From NCBI GenBank assembly GCA_030647575.1, contig JAUSJS010000225.1:1-12381 (forward strand): 12,381 nucleotides of DNA, read 5' to 3'. The stretch comes from Candidatus Limnocylindrales bacterium (GTDB lineage Bacteria; Chloroflexota; Limnocylindria; Limnocylindrales; CSP1-4). Positions 7,096-12,381 of the stretch are shown here, piece by piece. The notes beneath the pieces are model-generated. The model searched no databases. It was not told the origin of the DNA and worked only from the letters and a program-made list of their open reading frames with translations. Both the position numbers and the translations under genes were made by a program. Position 1 is the stretch's first letter. Each line of letters begins with the position of its first letter.

Positions 7096-8093
7096 CCGCT
7101 TGCTGACGACCGGCGCCGCCCCGGGAGGCGGCGTCAGCTTGTCCGTCGGCCGGCTCGCGGGCCGTCCAGGGCATCGGGTCCGAGCTCCTCGGCCCGCCGT
7201 CCGCGGCCCCTCGACCGCGCAAGGGCCCCCGCGTGGCGTCACTCGCCGGTCGAACTCCGCGAATGGCCCTTCCTGAGTCGTCAGACGACGAGGTTCGGTG
7301 GATCCGCGCTTACTGCATATGCGCGGCGACCCGCGGTCTACCCTCCAGGTACCTCGGCCCGGGCGTTCGCGCGCCTGGTTCGAGCACGCTCTCCTCGAGT
7401 GCCGACGATGTCACCAGATCGTCGAGCGCAGGCCGCCGGTCCAGCGCCACTGCCCCCGATTGCGCCACGCTCCTCAAAGGGGTCCGGAGCCGGCTCGGAA
7501 TGGCGAGCCGCCGCGATGAGGCGGTCCGGCGCCCCTGGGCTCGGAGGCGCCGCACCCGGTTACGCCGGCCATTCGGGACCCACCGAGGGCAGTTTGGTTG
7601 CTGAGGATCGCTACGCGCTTCCATGCCCCGGCCTTCAGGCGCGGATCCTGCTGGACATCATTTCTGGCAACTCGGTCATGTTCGGCGCGCCTGCGTTCCT
7701 TGGCATCGGGGCCATGGACCAAGTCACCGGGCTCGTCGTTCAAGAGCGACTCCCGTCGACCGCCGGTGCGAGATCAACGGCCCTGCGAATGTGACATTCG
7801 GCCCTGCGAATGTGACATTCGGCCCTGATGCAGGTCGGCACCGGGTATCAGCCTGACCTGTTGGGCTAGGCTCTTTGGCGGCCTGATGCGGCGCTCTCCT
7901 GTATTGACGGGCACGCGTATGTCGGCGATCGCCGACCTGGTGGCGCGGCCCGAACAGGATCTGGAGCGAGCCTTCAGACACATCCGGTCCGGCGAGGAGG
8001 CGTGCCCCCCGAGCATGCCCAGCAGGAGGTGATTCCACCTCAGCACCGACAACAGCACCAGCGTCCGTCATCGACTCATATCCTGACCCCAGA
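7096..8093. other. About 1 kb without a convincing gene
   Basis: No frame on either strand shows a recognisable domain, sensible codon bias and a start with a ribosome binding site. Short open stretches exist (for example minus 7310-7624 and plus 7399-7794), but their residues are arginine-, serine- and proline-rich, as in chance frames. The part at 7600-7780 is less GC-rich than its surroundings. The stretch lies between the transposase relic and fdhA and holds the 21-bp palindromic repeats at 7779-7828. I read it as insertion-sequence debris plus the upstream region of fdhA. A TTGACG at about 7904 could be a -35 element, but no matching -10 stands out. Confidence 0.5.
7779..7828. repeat. 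Two 21-bp direct repeats, each with a 15-bp palindrome
   Basis: The unit GGCCCTGCGAATGTGACATTC occurs at 7779-7799 and 7800-7820, followed by a partial third unit (GGCCCTG from 7821). Each full unit overlaps the odd-centred palindrome CGAATGT-G-ACATTCG (7786-7800 and 7807-7821). The 21-bp period equals two helical turns, so dimers bound at both would lie on the same face of the DNA. A half-site GTGACATTCG recurs at 9326-9335, just after fdhA. These could be operators or the internal repeats of a lost insertion-sequence end. Confidence 0.7.
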
Positions 8094-8105
8094 AGGAGAT
8101 AACGC

Positions 8106-9320
8106 ATGTCGGATAACCGAGGCGTCGTCTACAAGGCTCCCGGCACCGTCGCCGTGGAGGCCTTCCCGTACCCGAAGCTGGAGATCCCCCAGGAGGTAGC
8201 GGACTGGCTCGGCATCAGCAAGGCCGCCCCCCACGCCGCCATCCTCAAGGTCGTCTCCACCAACATCTGCGGCAGCGACCAGCACATGGTCCGCGGACGC
8301 ACCACCGCACCGGTAGGCCAGAGTCTCGGCCACGAGATCACGGGCGAAATCGTCGAGGTCGGCAATGATGTCCTGTTCCTCAAGCCCGGTGACATCTGCT
8401 CGGTGCCGTTCAACATCGCCTGCGGCCGGTGCCGTATGTGCAAAGAGCGCAAGACCGGCGTGTGCCTCAACGTCAACCCGGCCCGGCCGGGAGCCGCCTA
8501 CGGCTACGTCGACATGGGGGGCTGGATCGGAGGCCAGGCCGAGTACGTGTTGATCCCGTTCGCCGACTTCAACCTGCTGAAGTTCCCCGATCGCGATCAG
8601 GCTCTCGAGAAGATCCTCGACCTCACGATGCTCTCGGACATCTTCCCGACCGGTTACCACGGCGCCTACACGGCCGGGGCCACCACCGGGTCGACGGTCT
8701 ACGTGGCAGGAGCCGGACCCGTCGGCCTGGCCGCCGCCCACTCGGCGCAACTGCTGGGGGCGTCCGCGGTCATCGTGGGGGATATGAAGCCCGAGCGTCT
8801 CGCCCAGGCACGGAGCTTCGGTTGTGAGACCGTCGACTTGAGCAAGGGGGGCGAACTCGGCGACGCCATCGCCGCGATCCTCGGGGAACCCGTCGTCGAT
8901 GCTGCGGTCGACGCGGTGGGTTTTGAGGCTCGAGGCCACGGCGCCGGCGCCGGCGAAGCGCCGGCCACGGTGCTCAACGACGTCATGGGCATCACCCGCG
9001 CCGGGGCGGGAATCGGAATTCCCGGCCTGTACGTCACGGGTGACCCGGGCGGGGTCGACGCAGACGCCAAGATCGGCCAGCTCAAGGTCCGAATCGGGCT
9101 GGGATGGGCGCGGTCGCACCGCTTCCAGACGGGCCAGTGCCCGGTCATGTCGTACAACCGGTTGCTGATGAACCTGATCCTGGCCGACAAGGCGCACATC
9201 GCCAAGGCCGTCAATGCCACGGTGATCGCGCTCGACGCCGCACCCAGCGGCTATCAGGAGTTCGACCGCGGTGTCGCCAAGAAGTTCGTGATCGATCCGC
9301 ACGGGATGATCGCGGCCTGA
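8106..9320 (+). CDS. fdhA: Formaldehyde dehydrogenase, glutathione-independent (zinc, NAD)
   Basis: A cytoplasmic zinc-dependent alcohol dehydrogenase-family enzyme that oxidises formaldehyde to formate with NAD+ and no added glutathione, for detoxification or C1 use. The 404 residues match the usual length. Catalytic zinc ligands C55 (STNICGSDQH), H76 (GHEITGE) and D178 (LSDIFPTGYH) sit at a constant +9 offset from the Cys46/His67/Asp169 set known from the Pseudomonas putida enzyme. Structural zinc cysteines are C106, C109, C112 and C120. The NAD fold shows VAGAGPVGLAA (from about 200) and an acidic residue in VIVGDMKPERL, which favours NAD over NADP. Start ATG 8106 has AGGAG (8094-8098) at good spacing. 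The gene looks intact and lies inside the DNA that splits the methyltransferase, upstream of glpF. A dismutase-type relative cannot be excluded from sequence alone. Confidence 0.93.
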   Translation: MSDNRGVVYKAPGTVAVEAFPYPKLEIPQEVADWLGISKAAPHAAILKVVSTNICGSDQHMVRGRTTAPVGQSLGHEITGEIVEVGNDVLFLKPGDICSVPFNIACGRCRMCKERKTGVCLNVNPARPGAAYGYVDMGGWIGGQAEYVLIPFADFNLLKFPDRDQALEKILDLTMLSDIFPTGYHGAYTAGATTGSTVYVAGAGPVGLAAAHSAQLLGASAVIVGDMKPERLAQARSFGCETVDLSKGGELGDAIAAILGEPVVDAAVDAVGFEARGHGAGAGEAPATVLNDVMGITRAGAGIGIPGLYVTGDPGGVDADAKIGQLKVRIGLGWARSHRFQTGQCPVMSYNRLLMNLILADKAHIAKAVNATVIALDAAPSGYQEFDRGVAKKFVIDPHGMIAA

Positions 9321-9334
9321 CCAGGGTGACATTC

Positions 9335-9371
9335 GCCTCCGGGGGGGAGGGTTCGCCTCCCCCCCGGAGGC
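9335..9371 (+). terminator. Perfect 16-bp hairpin just after fdhA
   Basis: GCCTCCGGGGGGGAGG (9335-9350) and its exact complement (9356-9371) enclose the loop GTTCG. It begins 15 bases after the fdhA stop. It has no U-tract, so it may be a U-less terminator or a 3' end stabiliser; either would uncouple fdhA from glpF. Confidence 0.65.
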
Positions 9372-9547
9372 CTCACCTCCGCCCAGGTTCTGGTCCGCTT
9401 TGGAGCCTACGCCGTGTTCACTTTTCCAGCGGGGTCAGGACGCCACCTCGGCAGATGTGTCGAGGCGCGGGCATTTTCTGTGTCGCCCTCGAACGGGCGT
9501 GGCTTGGCTGCGTCCAACTGCGTGCAGCCTGACGAGGAGGAGAGATC

Positions 9548-10288
9548 ATGACGGAGAAGTTCATCGCTGAGATGGTCGGGACCGCAATCCTGGTCATCCT
9601 GGGAGATGGGGTCGTCGCGAACGTCCTTCTCGCGAAGTCCAAGGCCCAGAACTCCGGCTGGATCGTGATCACCGCCGGGTTTGGTTTCGCCGTCATGCTG
9701 GGCGTCTACGTCGCCGGTGCCGTGAGCGGTGGGCACATCAACCCCGCGGTCACGCTGGGCGTCCTGCTGACCAACCCCAGTTTCGGTGTCGATACCGCCG
9801 TCTGGTACTTTGCCGGTCAATTCATCGGCGCCTTCCTCGGCGGCGTTGTTGTTTATCTGCACTTCCTGCCGCACTGGGCGGAGACCGAGAATGCCGATCT
9901 GAAGCTCGCCGCCTTCAGCACCGCCCCGGCCATCCGGAACACGGGCGCGAACCTGCTCAGCGAGATCATCGGCACGTTCGTGCTGGTGTTCGGCGTCTTC
10001 GGGATCACCGCCGGCGTGAATAACGTCGGGCCACTGGCCGCGCTCCTCATCGGGCTCCTCGTGTTCGGCATCGGCCTCTCGCTGGGCGGTACGACCGGGT
10101 TTGCGCTCAACCCTGCCCGCGACTTCGGCCCGCGCGTCGCCCACTTCATCCTGCCCATCGCCGGCAAGCGAGACTCCGACTGGTCGTACTCGTGGATCCC
10201 GGTCGTCGGCCCGCTCATCGGTGGCGCACTGGGCGCGCTTGCCTACCAGGCGCTGTTCACGAATTTCGCGCTCAAGCTCGTTTCCTGA
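9548..10288 (+). CDS. glpF: MIP channel, glycerol facilitator type
   Basis: An inner-membrane channel of the aquaporin superfamily, probably passing glycerol and similar small uncharged solutes by facilitated diffusion. The 246 residues hold about six helices and two re-entrant loops, with the two signature motifs SGGHINPAVTLG (NPA 65-67) and GFALNPARDFGPR (NPA 188-190). Asp192 straight after NPAR is the usual sign of an aquaglyceroporin; strict water channels tend to have a small residue there. The start ATG 9548 follows a strong GAGGAGGAG Shine-Dalgarno. A dhaK remnant begins 73 bases after the stop, so this gene once headed a glycerol/dihydroxyacetone operon. Two small inverted repeats (CGCCC/GGGCG at 9484-9499 and GGCTGC/GCAGCC at 9506-9529) sit in the leader region. 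The gene appears intact. Confidence 0.92.
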   Translation: MTEKFIAEMVGTAILVILGDGVVANVLLAKSKAQNSGWIVITAGFGFAVMLGVYVAGAVSGGHINPAVTLGVLLTNPSFGVDTAVWYFAGQFIGAFLGGVVVYLHFLPHWAETENADLKLAAFSTAPAIRNTGANLLSEIIGTFVLVFGVFGITAGVNNVGPLAALLIGLLVFGIGLSLGGTTGFALNPARDFGPRVAHFILPIAGKRDSDWSYSWIPVVGPLIGGALGALAYQALFTNFALKLVS

Positions 10289-10361
10289 GCCCGTCGAGCA
10301 GCAGGGGCTCGTATCGAAGGAAGATCGTCATGGCGTCAGACGGACCGAGAGAGGACGGGTC

Positions 10362-10507
10362 ATGAAGAAGCTGATCAAGGCGCCCGACAAGGTCGTCGAC
10401 GAGGCGCTCGTCGGGATGGCGGCTGCCATCCCGACCTGATCCGAGTCGAACCACCGAACGTTGTCGTTCGCCGGGATGCCCCGCCGGGCATGGTGGGCGT
10501 GATCTCG
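10362..10507 (+). pseudogene. dhaK: Dihydroxyacetone kinase DhaK, 49-codon remnant
   Basis: Start of the dihydroxyacetone-binding kinase subunit. ATG 10362, behind a GAGAGGA site, opens with MKKLIKAPDKVVDEALVGMA, the standard DhaK beginning. One missing C in the expected GCC-CAT-CCC run at about 10426 then makes the frame stop at TGA 10437-10439. Reading on in the shifted frame from 10427 restores the family sequence HPDLIRVEPPNVVVRRDAPP and GMVGVIS. The next family motif should be the GGGSGHEP loop, but the sequence instead switches at about 10508 to the methyltransferase tail in the same frame. So the gene is both frameshifted and truncated after about 49 of roughly 330 residues, and cannot make a kinase. 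Its place after glpF matches the known glycerol/dihydroxyacetone pathway. Confidence 0.82.
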
Positions 10508-10714
10508 CACCAGTTCGACGACGGGGCGACGAACGATTTCAATCTGCCGTACGGCGAGTGGATCCGGCTCTTCCGCGCCAACGGCTTCGTCGTTGAGGAT
10601 CTGATCGAGCCGCGGCCTGCACCGGACGCGACGAGCAGCTATCGCGACGAGCTCGAGCGCGAATGGTCGCGTCGATGGCCGGCTGAGTCGATCTGGCGAT
10701 TGCGCCGGAGCTGA
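10508..10714 (+). pseudogene. SAM-dependent methyltransferase, C-terminal fragment
   Basis: About 68 codons with the C-terminal signature of the same methyltransferase group as the fragment at 6274-6681: FNLPYGEWIRLFRANGFVVE, then DLIEPRPAPDATSSYRDELE and WSRRWPAESIWRLRRS before TGA 10712-10714. In whole proteins of this type this block follows the RPGG half by some tens of residues. Here it has no start of its own; it is joined in frame to the dhaK remnant, so a chance ORF from ATG 10490 adds six kinase residues. I infer that the two fragments are the ends of one gene split by about 3.8 kb of inserted DNA. Confidence 0.8.
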
Positions 10715-10745
10715 CCGGCGCTCGACCTGCGGCCTCTGCGGGCGG

Positions 10746-11150
10746 TCAGCGGGTCAGGCGCTCCCAGTCGACCCAACGGGTCCCGTCCCACCACCGATGC
10801 CACAGCCCGCCATCGAGGCCGGGCGCCCAGACGTCGATGCGATCGGCGCCCCAGGAGGACGCTGCAGGATGCCCGGTCAGCGCTCCACCGAGCGTCTCCC
10901 AGTCATGCCAGCGCTGGCCGTCCCAGTAGCGATTCCAGAGCGCACCATCGGGAAAGATGGCGAAGACCTGGAGCTCGTTCACCGCCCAGGCCGTCGCGGC
11001 GGGCGCAGAGGCGAGCGTTCCGCCGAGCGACTCGGCATGGCTCCAGGCGCCATCCTCGAATCCCCGGTGGGCGAGGGAGCTGTCGGAATCGACCCAGAAG
11101 AGGTCGATCCGACCCACACCCCACGAGACTGCCGCGCACTCTTTGACCAT
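10746..11150 (-). CDS. Three-blade WDG propeller-repeat protein (DUF346/PLL-like)
   Basis: A 134-residue protein made almost wholly of three imperfect repeats of about 45 residues: SWGVGRIDLFWVDSDSSLAH, AWAVNELQVFAIFPDGALWN and SWGADRIDVWAPGLDGGLWH mark the starts, and W-SHAESLGG, WHDWETLGG and WVDWERL the ends. The pattern (hydrophobic strand, D-G-x-L-W, WDG-x-W, W-E-x-LGG) fits the DUF346 / fucose-lectin PLL-like propeller repeats, often involved in sugar or surface binding. Three blades are fewer than a closed propeller needs, so the product may assemble as an oligomer or be a trimmed copy. No signal peptide is present. Start ATG 11150 has GGGAGG just upstream, within a 9-bp hairpin. Last gene of the minus-strand operon, 24 bases after its neighbour. 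Confidence 0.85.
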   Translation of the reverse strand: MVKECAAVSWGVGRIDLFWVDSDSSLAHRGFEDGAWSHAESLGGTLASAPAATAWAVNELQVFAIFPDGALWNRYWDGQRWHDWETLGGALTGHPAASSWGADRIDVWAPGLDGGLWHRWWDGTRWVDWERLTR

Positions 11151-11173
11151 CTGCGCCTCCCTTCGAGGCGCAG
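11151..11173 (-). promoter_or_regulatory. Hairpin covering the ribosome binding site of the propeller gene
   Basis: In mRNA sense, CTGCGCCTC pairs perfectly with GAGGCGCAG (9 bp, loop GAAGG) and the next base is the A of the AUG. The Shine-Dalgarno (AAGGGAGG) lies in the loop and 3' arm. The structure could limit initiation until it is opened, or be a weak terminator or processing site after the upstream gene. Confidence 0.5.
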
Positions 11174-11174
11174 G

Positions 11175-11414
11175 CTACTCTGCTGGTGCCAGGGCGCGCC
11201 CGAGGTCATCGGCGACGCACGAGTCGAGCCGGCGAACGATCGAGGCCGAGCCTCGGCTGACCGACGCGAGCAGCTGCGCGGCCACGCGGCGAAGGCGTGA
11301 GGCTCGCGACGGCGCGGTTCCGATGAGGGCGGACTCGAGCCAGTGCTGCTCGGCCTCCCGCGATCGCTGGCGGGCGATGTCGAGGGCAAGCAACGAATAG
11401 AGATAGTGATTCAC
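11175..11414 (-). CDS. Small hypothetical protein (79 aa)
   Basis: The N-terminus MNHYLYSLLALDIARQRSRE is amphipathic and helical, followed by AEQHWLESALIG and a basic, serine/alanine-rich C-terminal half (RASRLRRVAAQLLASVSRGS and a final DDLGRALAPAE). No known domain is recognised and there is no signal peptide. Start is GTG at 11412-11414, supported by GAGGAG about nine bases upstream. An upstream gene for a 38-aa membrane peptide ends 47 bases before it, and the propeller gene follows 24 bases after it, so the three likely form one transcript. Coding bias and the ribosome binding site argue that it is real. Its role is unknown; a helical membrane-associated adaptor is only a guess. Confidence 0.75.
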   Translation of the reverse strand: MNHYLYSLLALDIARQRSREAEQHWLESALIGTAPSRASRLRRVAAQLLASVSRGSASIVRRLDSCVADDLGRALAPAE

Positions 11415-11461
11415 AGTTAGGTCTCCTCGAGGCGAGTGGCACTGACCAGCTGTGGCTGGGA

Positions 11462-11578
11462 TCAGCGGGTGTGGTCGTCCTGATACTGTTCGCGCGAGTC
11501 CGCGCCCCAGGTGAACGAAGCCCCGCCAAGGACGGCGAGACCGATGATCATGACCAGGAACATCATCGTGGCTTCCAT
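11462..11578 (-). CDS. 38-residue single-pass membrane peptide
   Basis: A very short gene: ATG at 11576-11578, TGA at 11462-11464, with a strong GAAGGAG about eight bases upstream. The first about 20 residues form one transmembrane helix (MEATMMFLVMIIGLAVLGGA). The rest is polar (SFTWGADSREQYQDDHTR), with the charges expected for a short exposed tail. It is the first gene after the near-consensus promoter at 11626-11654, leaving a leader of about 40 bases, and the first member of the three-gene minus operon. Function unknown. The promoter, ribosome site and helix together make a chance ORF unlikely. Confidence 0.8.
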   Translation of the reverse strand: MEATMMFLVMIIGLAVLGGASFTWGADSREQYQDDHTR

Positions 11579-11597
11579 GTTCGGTCTCCTTCTGTGC

Positions 11598-11648
11598 TAA
11601 CCGTTCTCTAGCTCTTACCGGTTACACTGTACCGTCTTGCGCGTAACC
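11598..11648. promoter_or_regulatory. GGTTAC/GTAACC repeats around the operon promoter
   Basis: TAACCG (11598-11603) is an inverted copy of CGGTTA (11619-11624), and GGTTAC (11620-11625) is an inverted copy of GTAACC (11643-11648), with 17 bases between. GGTTAC abuts the -10 element and GTAACC abuts the -35 element of the minus promoter. A protein bound there would block RNA polymerase. The CGNR regulator next door is the obvious candidate, by inference only. Confidence 0.5.
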
Positions 11649-11654
11649 TGTCAA
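11626..11654 (-). promoter_or_regulatory. Sigma70-type promoter of the small-gene operon
   Basis: On the minus strand, a perfect -35 TTGACA (plus 11649-11654) and -10 TACAGT (plus 11626-11631) are separated by exactly 17 bases. The predicted transcript would start near 11619 and reach the 38-aa gene after about 40 bases. It lies in the divergent region shared with the CGNR regulator. Confidence 0.75.
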
Positions 11655-11666
11655 CTGGTGTAGAGT
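11637..11666 (+). promoter_or_regulatory. Possible promoter for the CGNR regulator, near-leaderless
   Basis: TTGCGC (11637-11642) and TAGAGT (11661-11666) are spaced 18 bases apart. Transcription would begin about 11673-11677, at or a few bases before the ATG 11677. No Shine-Dalgarno precedes that ATG, which fits leaderless translation. It overlaps the minus-strand promoter. Confidence 0.4.
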
Positions 11667-11676
11667 GGTTATTACG

Positions 11677-12342
11677 ATGTTTGCGAATGCCCTTTCTGAC
11701 GTAAACCTGGGCCATGCCCACGGCGTCGATCTCGAGGCCGCGTTCGACTTCCTGAACACCGCGGACACCGAGAATGGTTTCCCGGTCGAAAAGCTCCCGA
11801 GCCTCGACGACGTGCTGGCCTGGTTCGTCGATCGCGGAGTCATCCATCGAGAGGGCGCCGATCGCGCCCGGGCCAGGGTGGCAACCCAGCCGGCGTCGGC
11901 CGCCAAGGACCTCGATCGGGTCCACGCCGTGCGCGACGCGTTGCGCGAGGTCGCCGAGGCGATCGCCGAGCGGCGCGCGCCCCGGGCGTCCGCGCTCAAC
12001 ACGGTCAACCGGGCGCTCCATGCCCGCCAGGTCATCGAGCTCGTCCCCGCGCCCGACGGCGTCAATGTCGACCATCGTCACGTCGGCGATCCGATCGATG
12101 ACGCCCTGGCGCGGCTGGCCGATCCACTCGTCACCGAGCTGACCGCCGGTCACCCCCAGCGGATCAGGGTCTGCGCCAGCGATACCTGCCAGTGGATCTT
12201 CTACGACGCCTCCCGGACCAGCCGTCGGCGCTGGTGCGACATGTCGACCTGTGGCAACCGGGCCAAGGCCGCCCGGCATCGCGCTCGTGCCCGGGGCGAG
12301 GCCAAGAGCGACGACGCCGCCTCGGACGCGCCCGCCAACTGA
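11677..12342 (+). CDS. CGNR zinc-finger transcription regulator (ABATE domain)
   Basis: A predicted DNA-binding regulator. The N-terminal ABATE-type domain opens with a HGVDLEAAFDFLNTADTENG block and LDDVLAWFVDRGVI, followed by a helical middle (VHAVRDALREVAEAIAERR). The C-terminal CGNR zinc finger (about 162-205) shows RVCASDTCQWIFYDASRTSR and WCDMSTCGNRAKAARHRAR, with four zinc cysteines C166, C171, C187 and C192 and the name-giving CGNR motif. It ends in an acidic, alanine-rich tail. The 221 residues are normal for the family. I favour ATG 11677; an in-frame GTG at 11665 would add four residues but overlaps the -10-like TAGAGT. It is divergent from the three small genes and shares their promoter region, a usual layout for a local regulator. 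The effector is unknown. Confidence 0.92.
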   Translation: MFANALSDVNLGHAHGVDLEAAFDFLNTADTENGFPVEKLPSLDDVLAWFVDRGVIHREGADRARARVATQPASAAKDLDRVHAVRDALREVAEAIAERRAPRASALNTVNRALHARQVIELVPAPDGVNVDHRHVGDPIDDALARLADPLVTELTAGHPQRIRVCASDTCQWIFYDASRTSRRRWCDMSTCGNRAKAARHRARARGEAKSDDAASDAPAN

Positions 12343-12381
12343 GCCGGTCCCGGCGGATGCGGCCAGGCCGCTCGCCCGTCC

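Noticed and set aside
7370..7410. Possible tRNA T-loop (GGTTCGAG)
   Set aside because: No pairing T-stem, anticodon arm or acceptor stem can be formed around it.
7310..7624. 104-aa minus-strand open frame in the gene-poor stretch
   Set aside because: It has a plausible run near its C-terminus, but no ribosome site, no recognised family and weak codon bias. I leave the region as non-coding debris.
8076..9332. 418-aa open frame on the minus strand opposite fdhA
   Set aside because: It mirrors fdhA codon by codon. The plus strand has all zinc ligands, the Rossmann motif and a ribosome site.
10711..10749. CTGACCG/CGGTCAG inverted repeat spanning both stop codons of the convergent genes
   Set aside because: The arms are only 7 bp with 25 bases between and no U-run, too weak to call a terminator.
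1..12381. CRISPR arrays, rRNA or phage structural genes
   Set aside because: No spaced direct repeats of 24-40 bp, no rRNA-like stretch and no phage-type genes were seen.

Overview
The window is uniformly GC-rich bacterial DNA with strongly GC-biased third codon positions, GTG and TTG starts, and GGAGG-type ribosome binding sites. The gene set (ComEA/ComEC, a GGDEF/HD-GYP hybrid, a TP-repeat secreted protein, an IS1380-type relic, a CGNR regulator) would suit a soil or sediment Chloroflexota (Limnocylindria/Ellin6529-like) or an actinobacterium. I infer the Chloroflexota option from overall character only; there is no rRNA or marker gene here to prove it.

Positions 1-3562 (minus strand) hold a competence DNA-uptake operon: comEA, then comEC one base downstream, then the beginning of an HD-domain hydrolase at the window edge. 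comEC has no in-frame stop before the edge, and the coding signal moves to the HD gene's frame near position 240-250. A divergent region (3563-3780) with a perfect 12-bp inverted repeat separates comEA from a plus-strand gene for a membrane GGDEF-HD-GYP protein (3781-5316), which can both make and break c-di-GMP. A 15-bp terminator stem (5395-5428) lies between it and the convergent gene for a secreted threonine-proline-repeat protein (5456-6040).

Positions 6274-10714 are the most unusual part. A class I SAM-dependent methyltransferase gene starts at 6274, runs through the SAM-binding half and breaks off at about 6681. The matching C-terminal tail appears on the same strand, in the right order, at 10508-10714. 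Between the halves sit about 3.8 kb of apparently foreign DNA: a deleted and frameshifted IS1380-family transposase relic, about 1 kb of non-coding debris with two 21-bp palindromic repeats, an intact glutathione-independent formaldehyde dehydrogenase gene (fdhA), an intact glycerol facilitator gene (glpF), and a 49-codon stub of dihydroxyacetone kinase dhaK that is fused in frame to the methyltransferase tail. This reads as a C1/C3-metabolism cargo that landed in, and partly replaced, a methyltransferase gene, with trimming at both junctions.

Positions 10746-12342 are a compact divergent cassette. A minus-strand operon of three small genes (a 38-aa membrane peptide, a 79-aa protein, and a 134-aa three-blade propeller-repeat protein) is driven by a near-consensus promoter. 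A CGNR zinc-finger regulator is transcribed the other way from an overlapping promoter region with GGTTAC/GTAACC repeats, which suggests that the regulator controls the operon.
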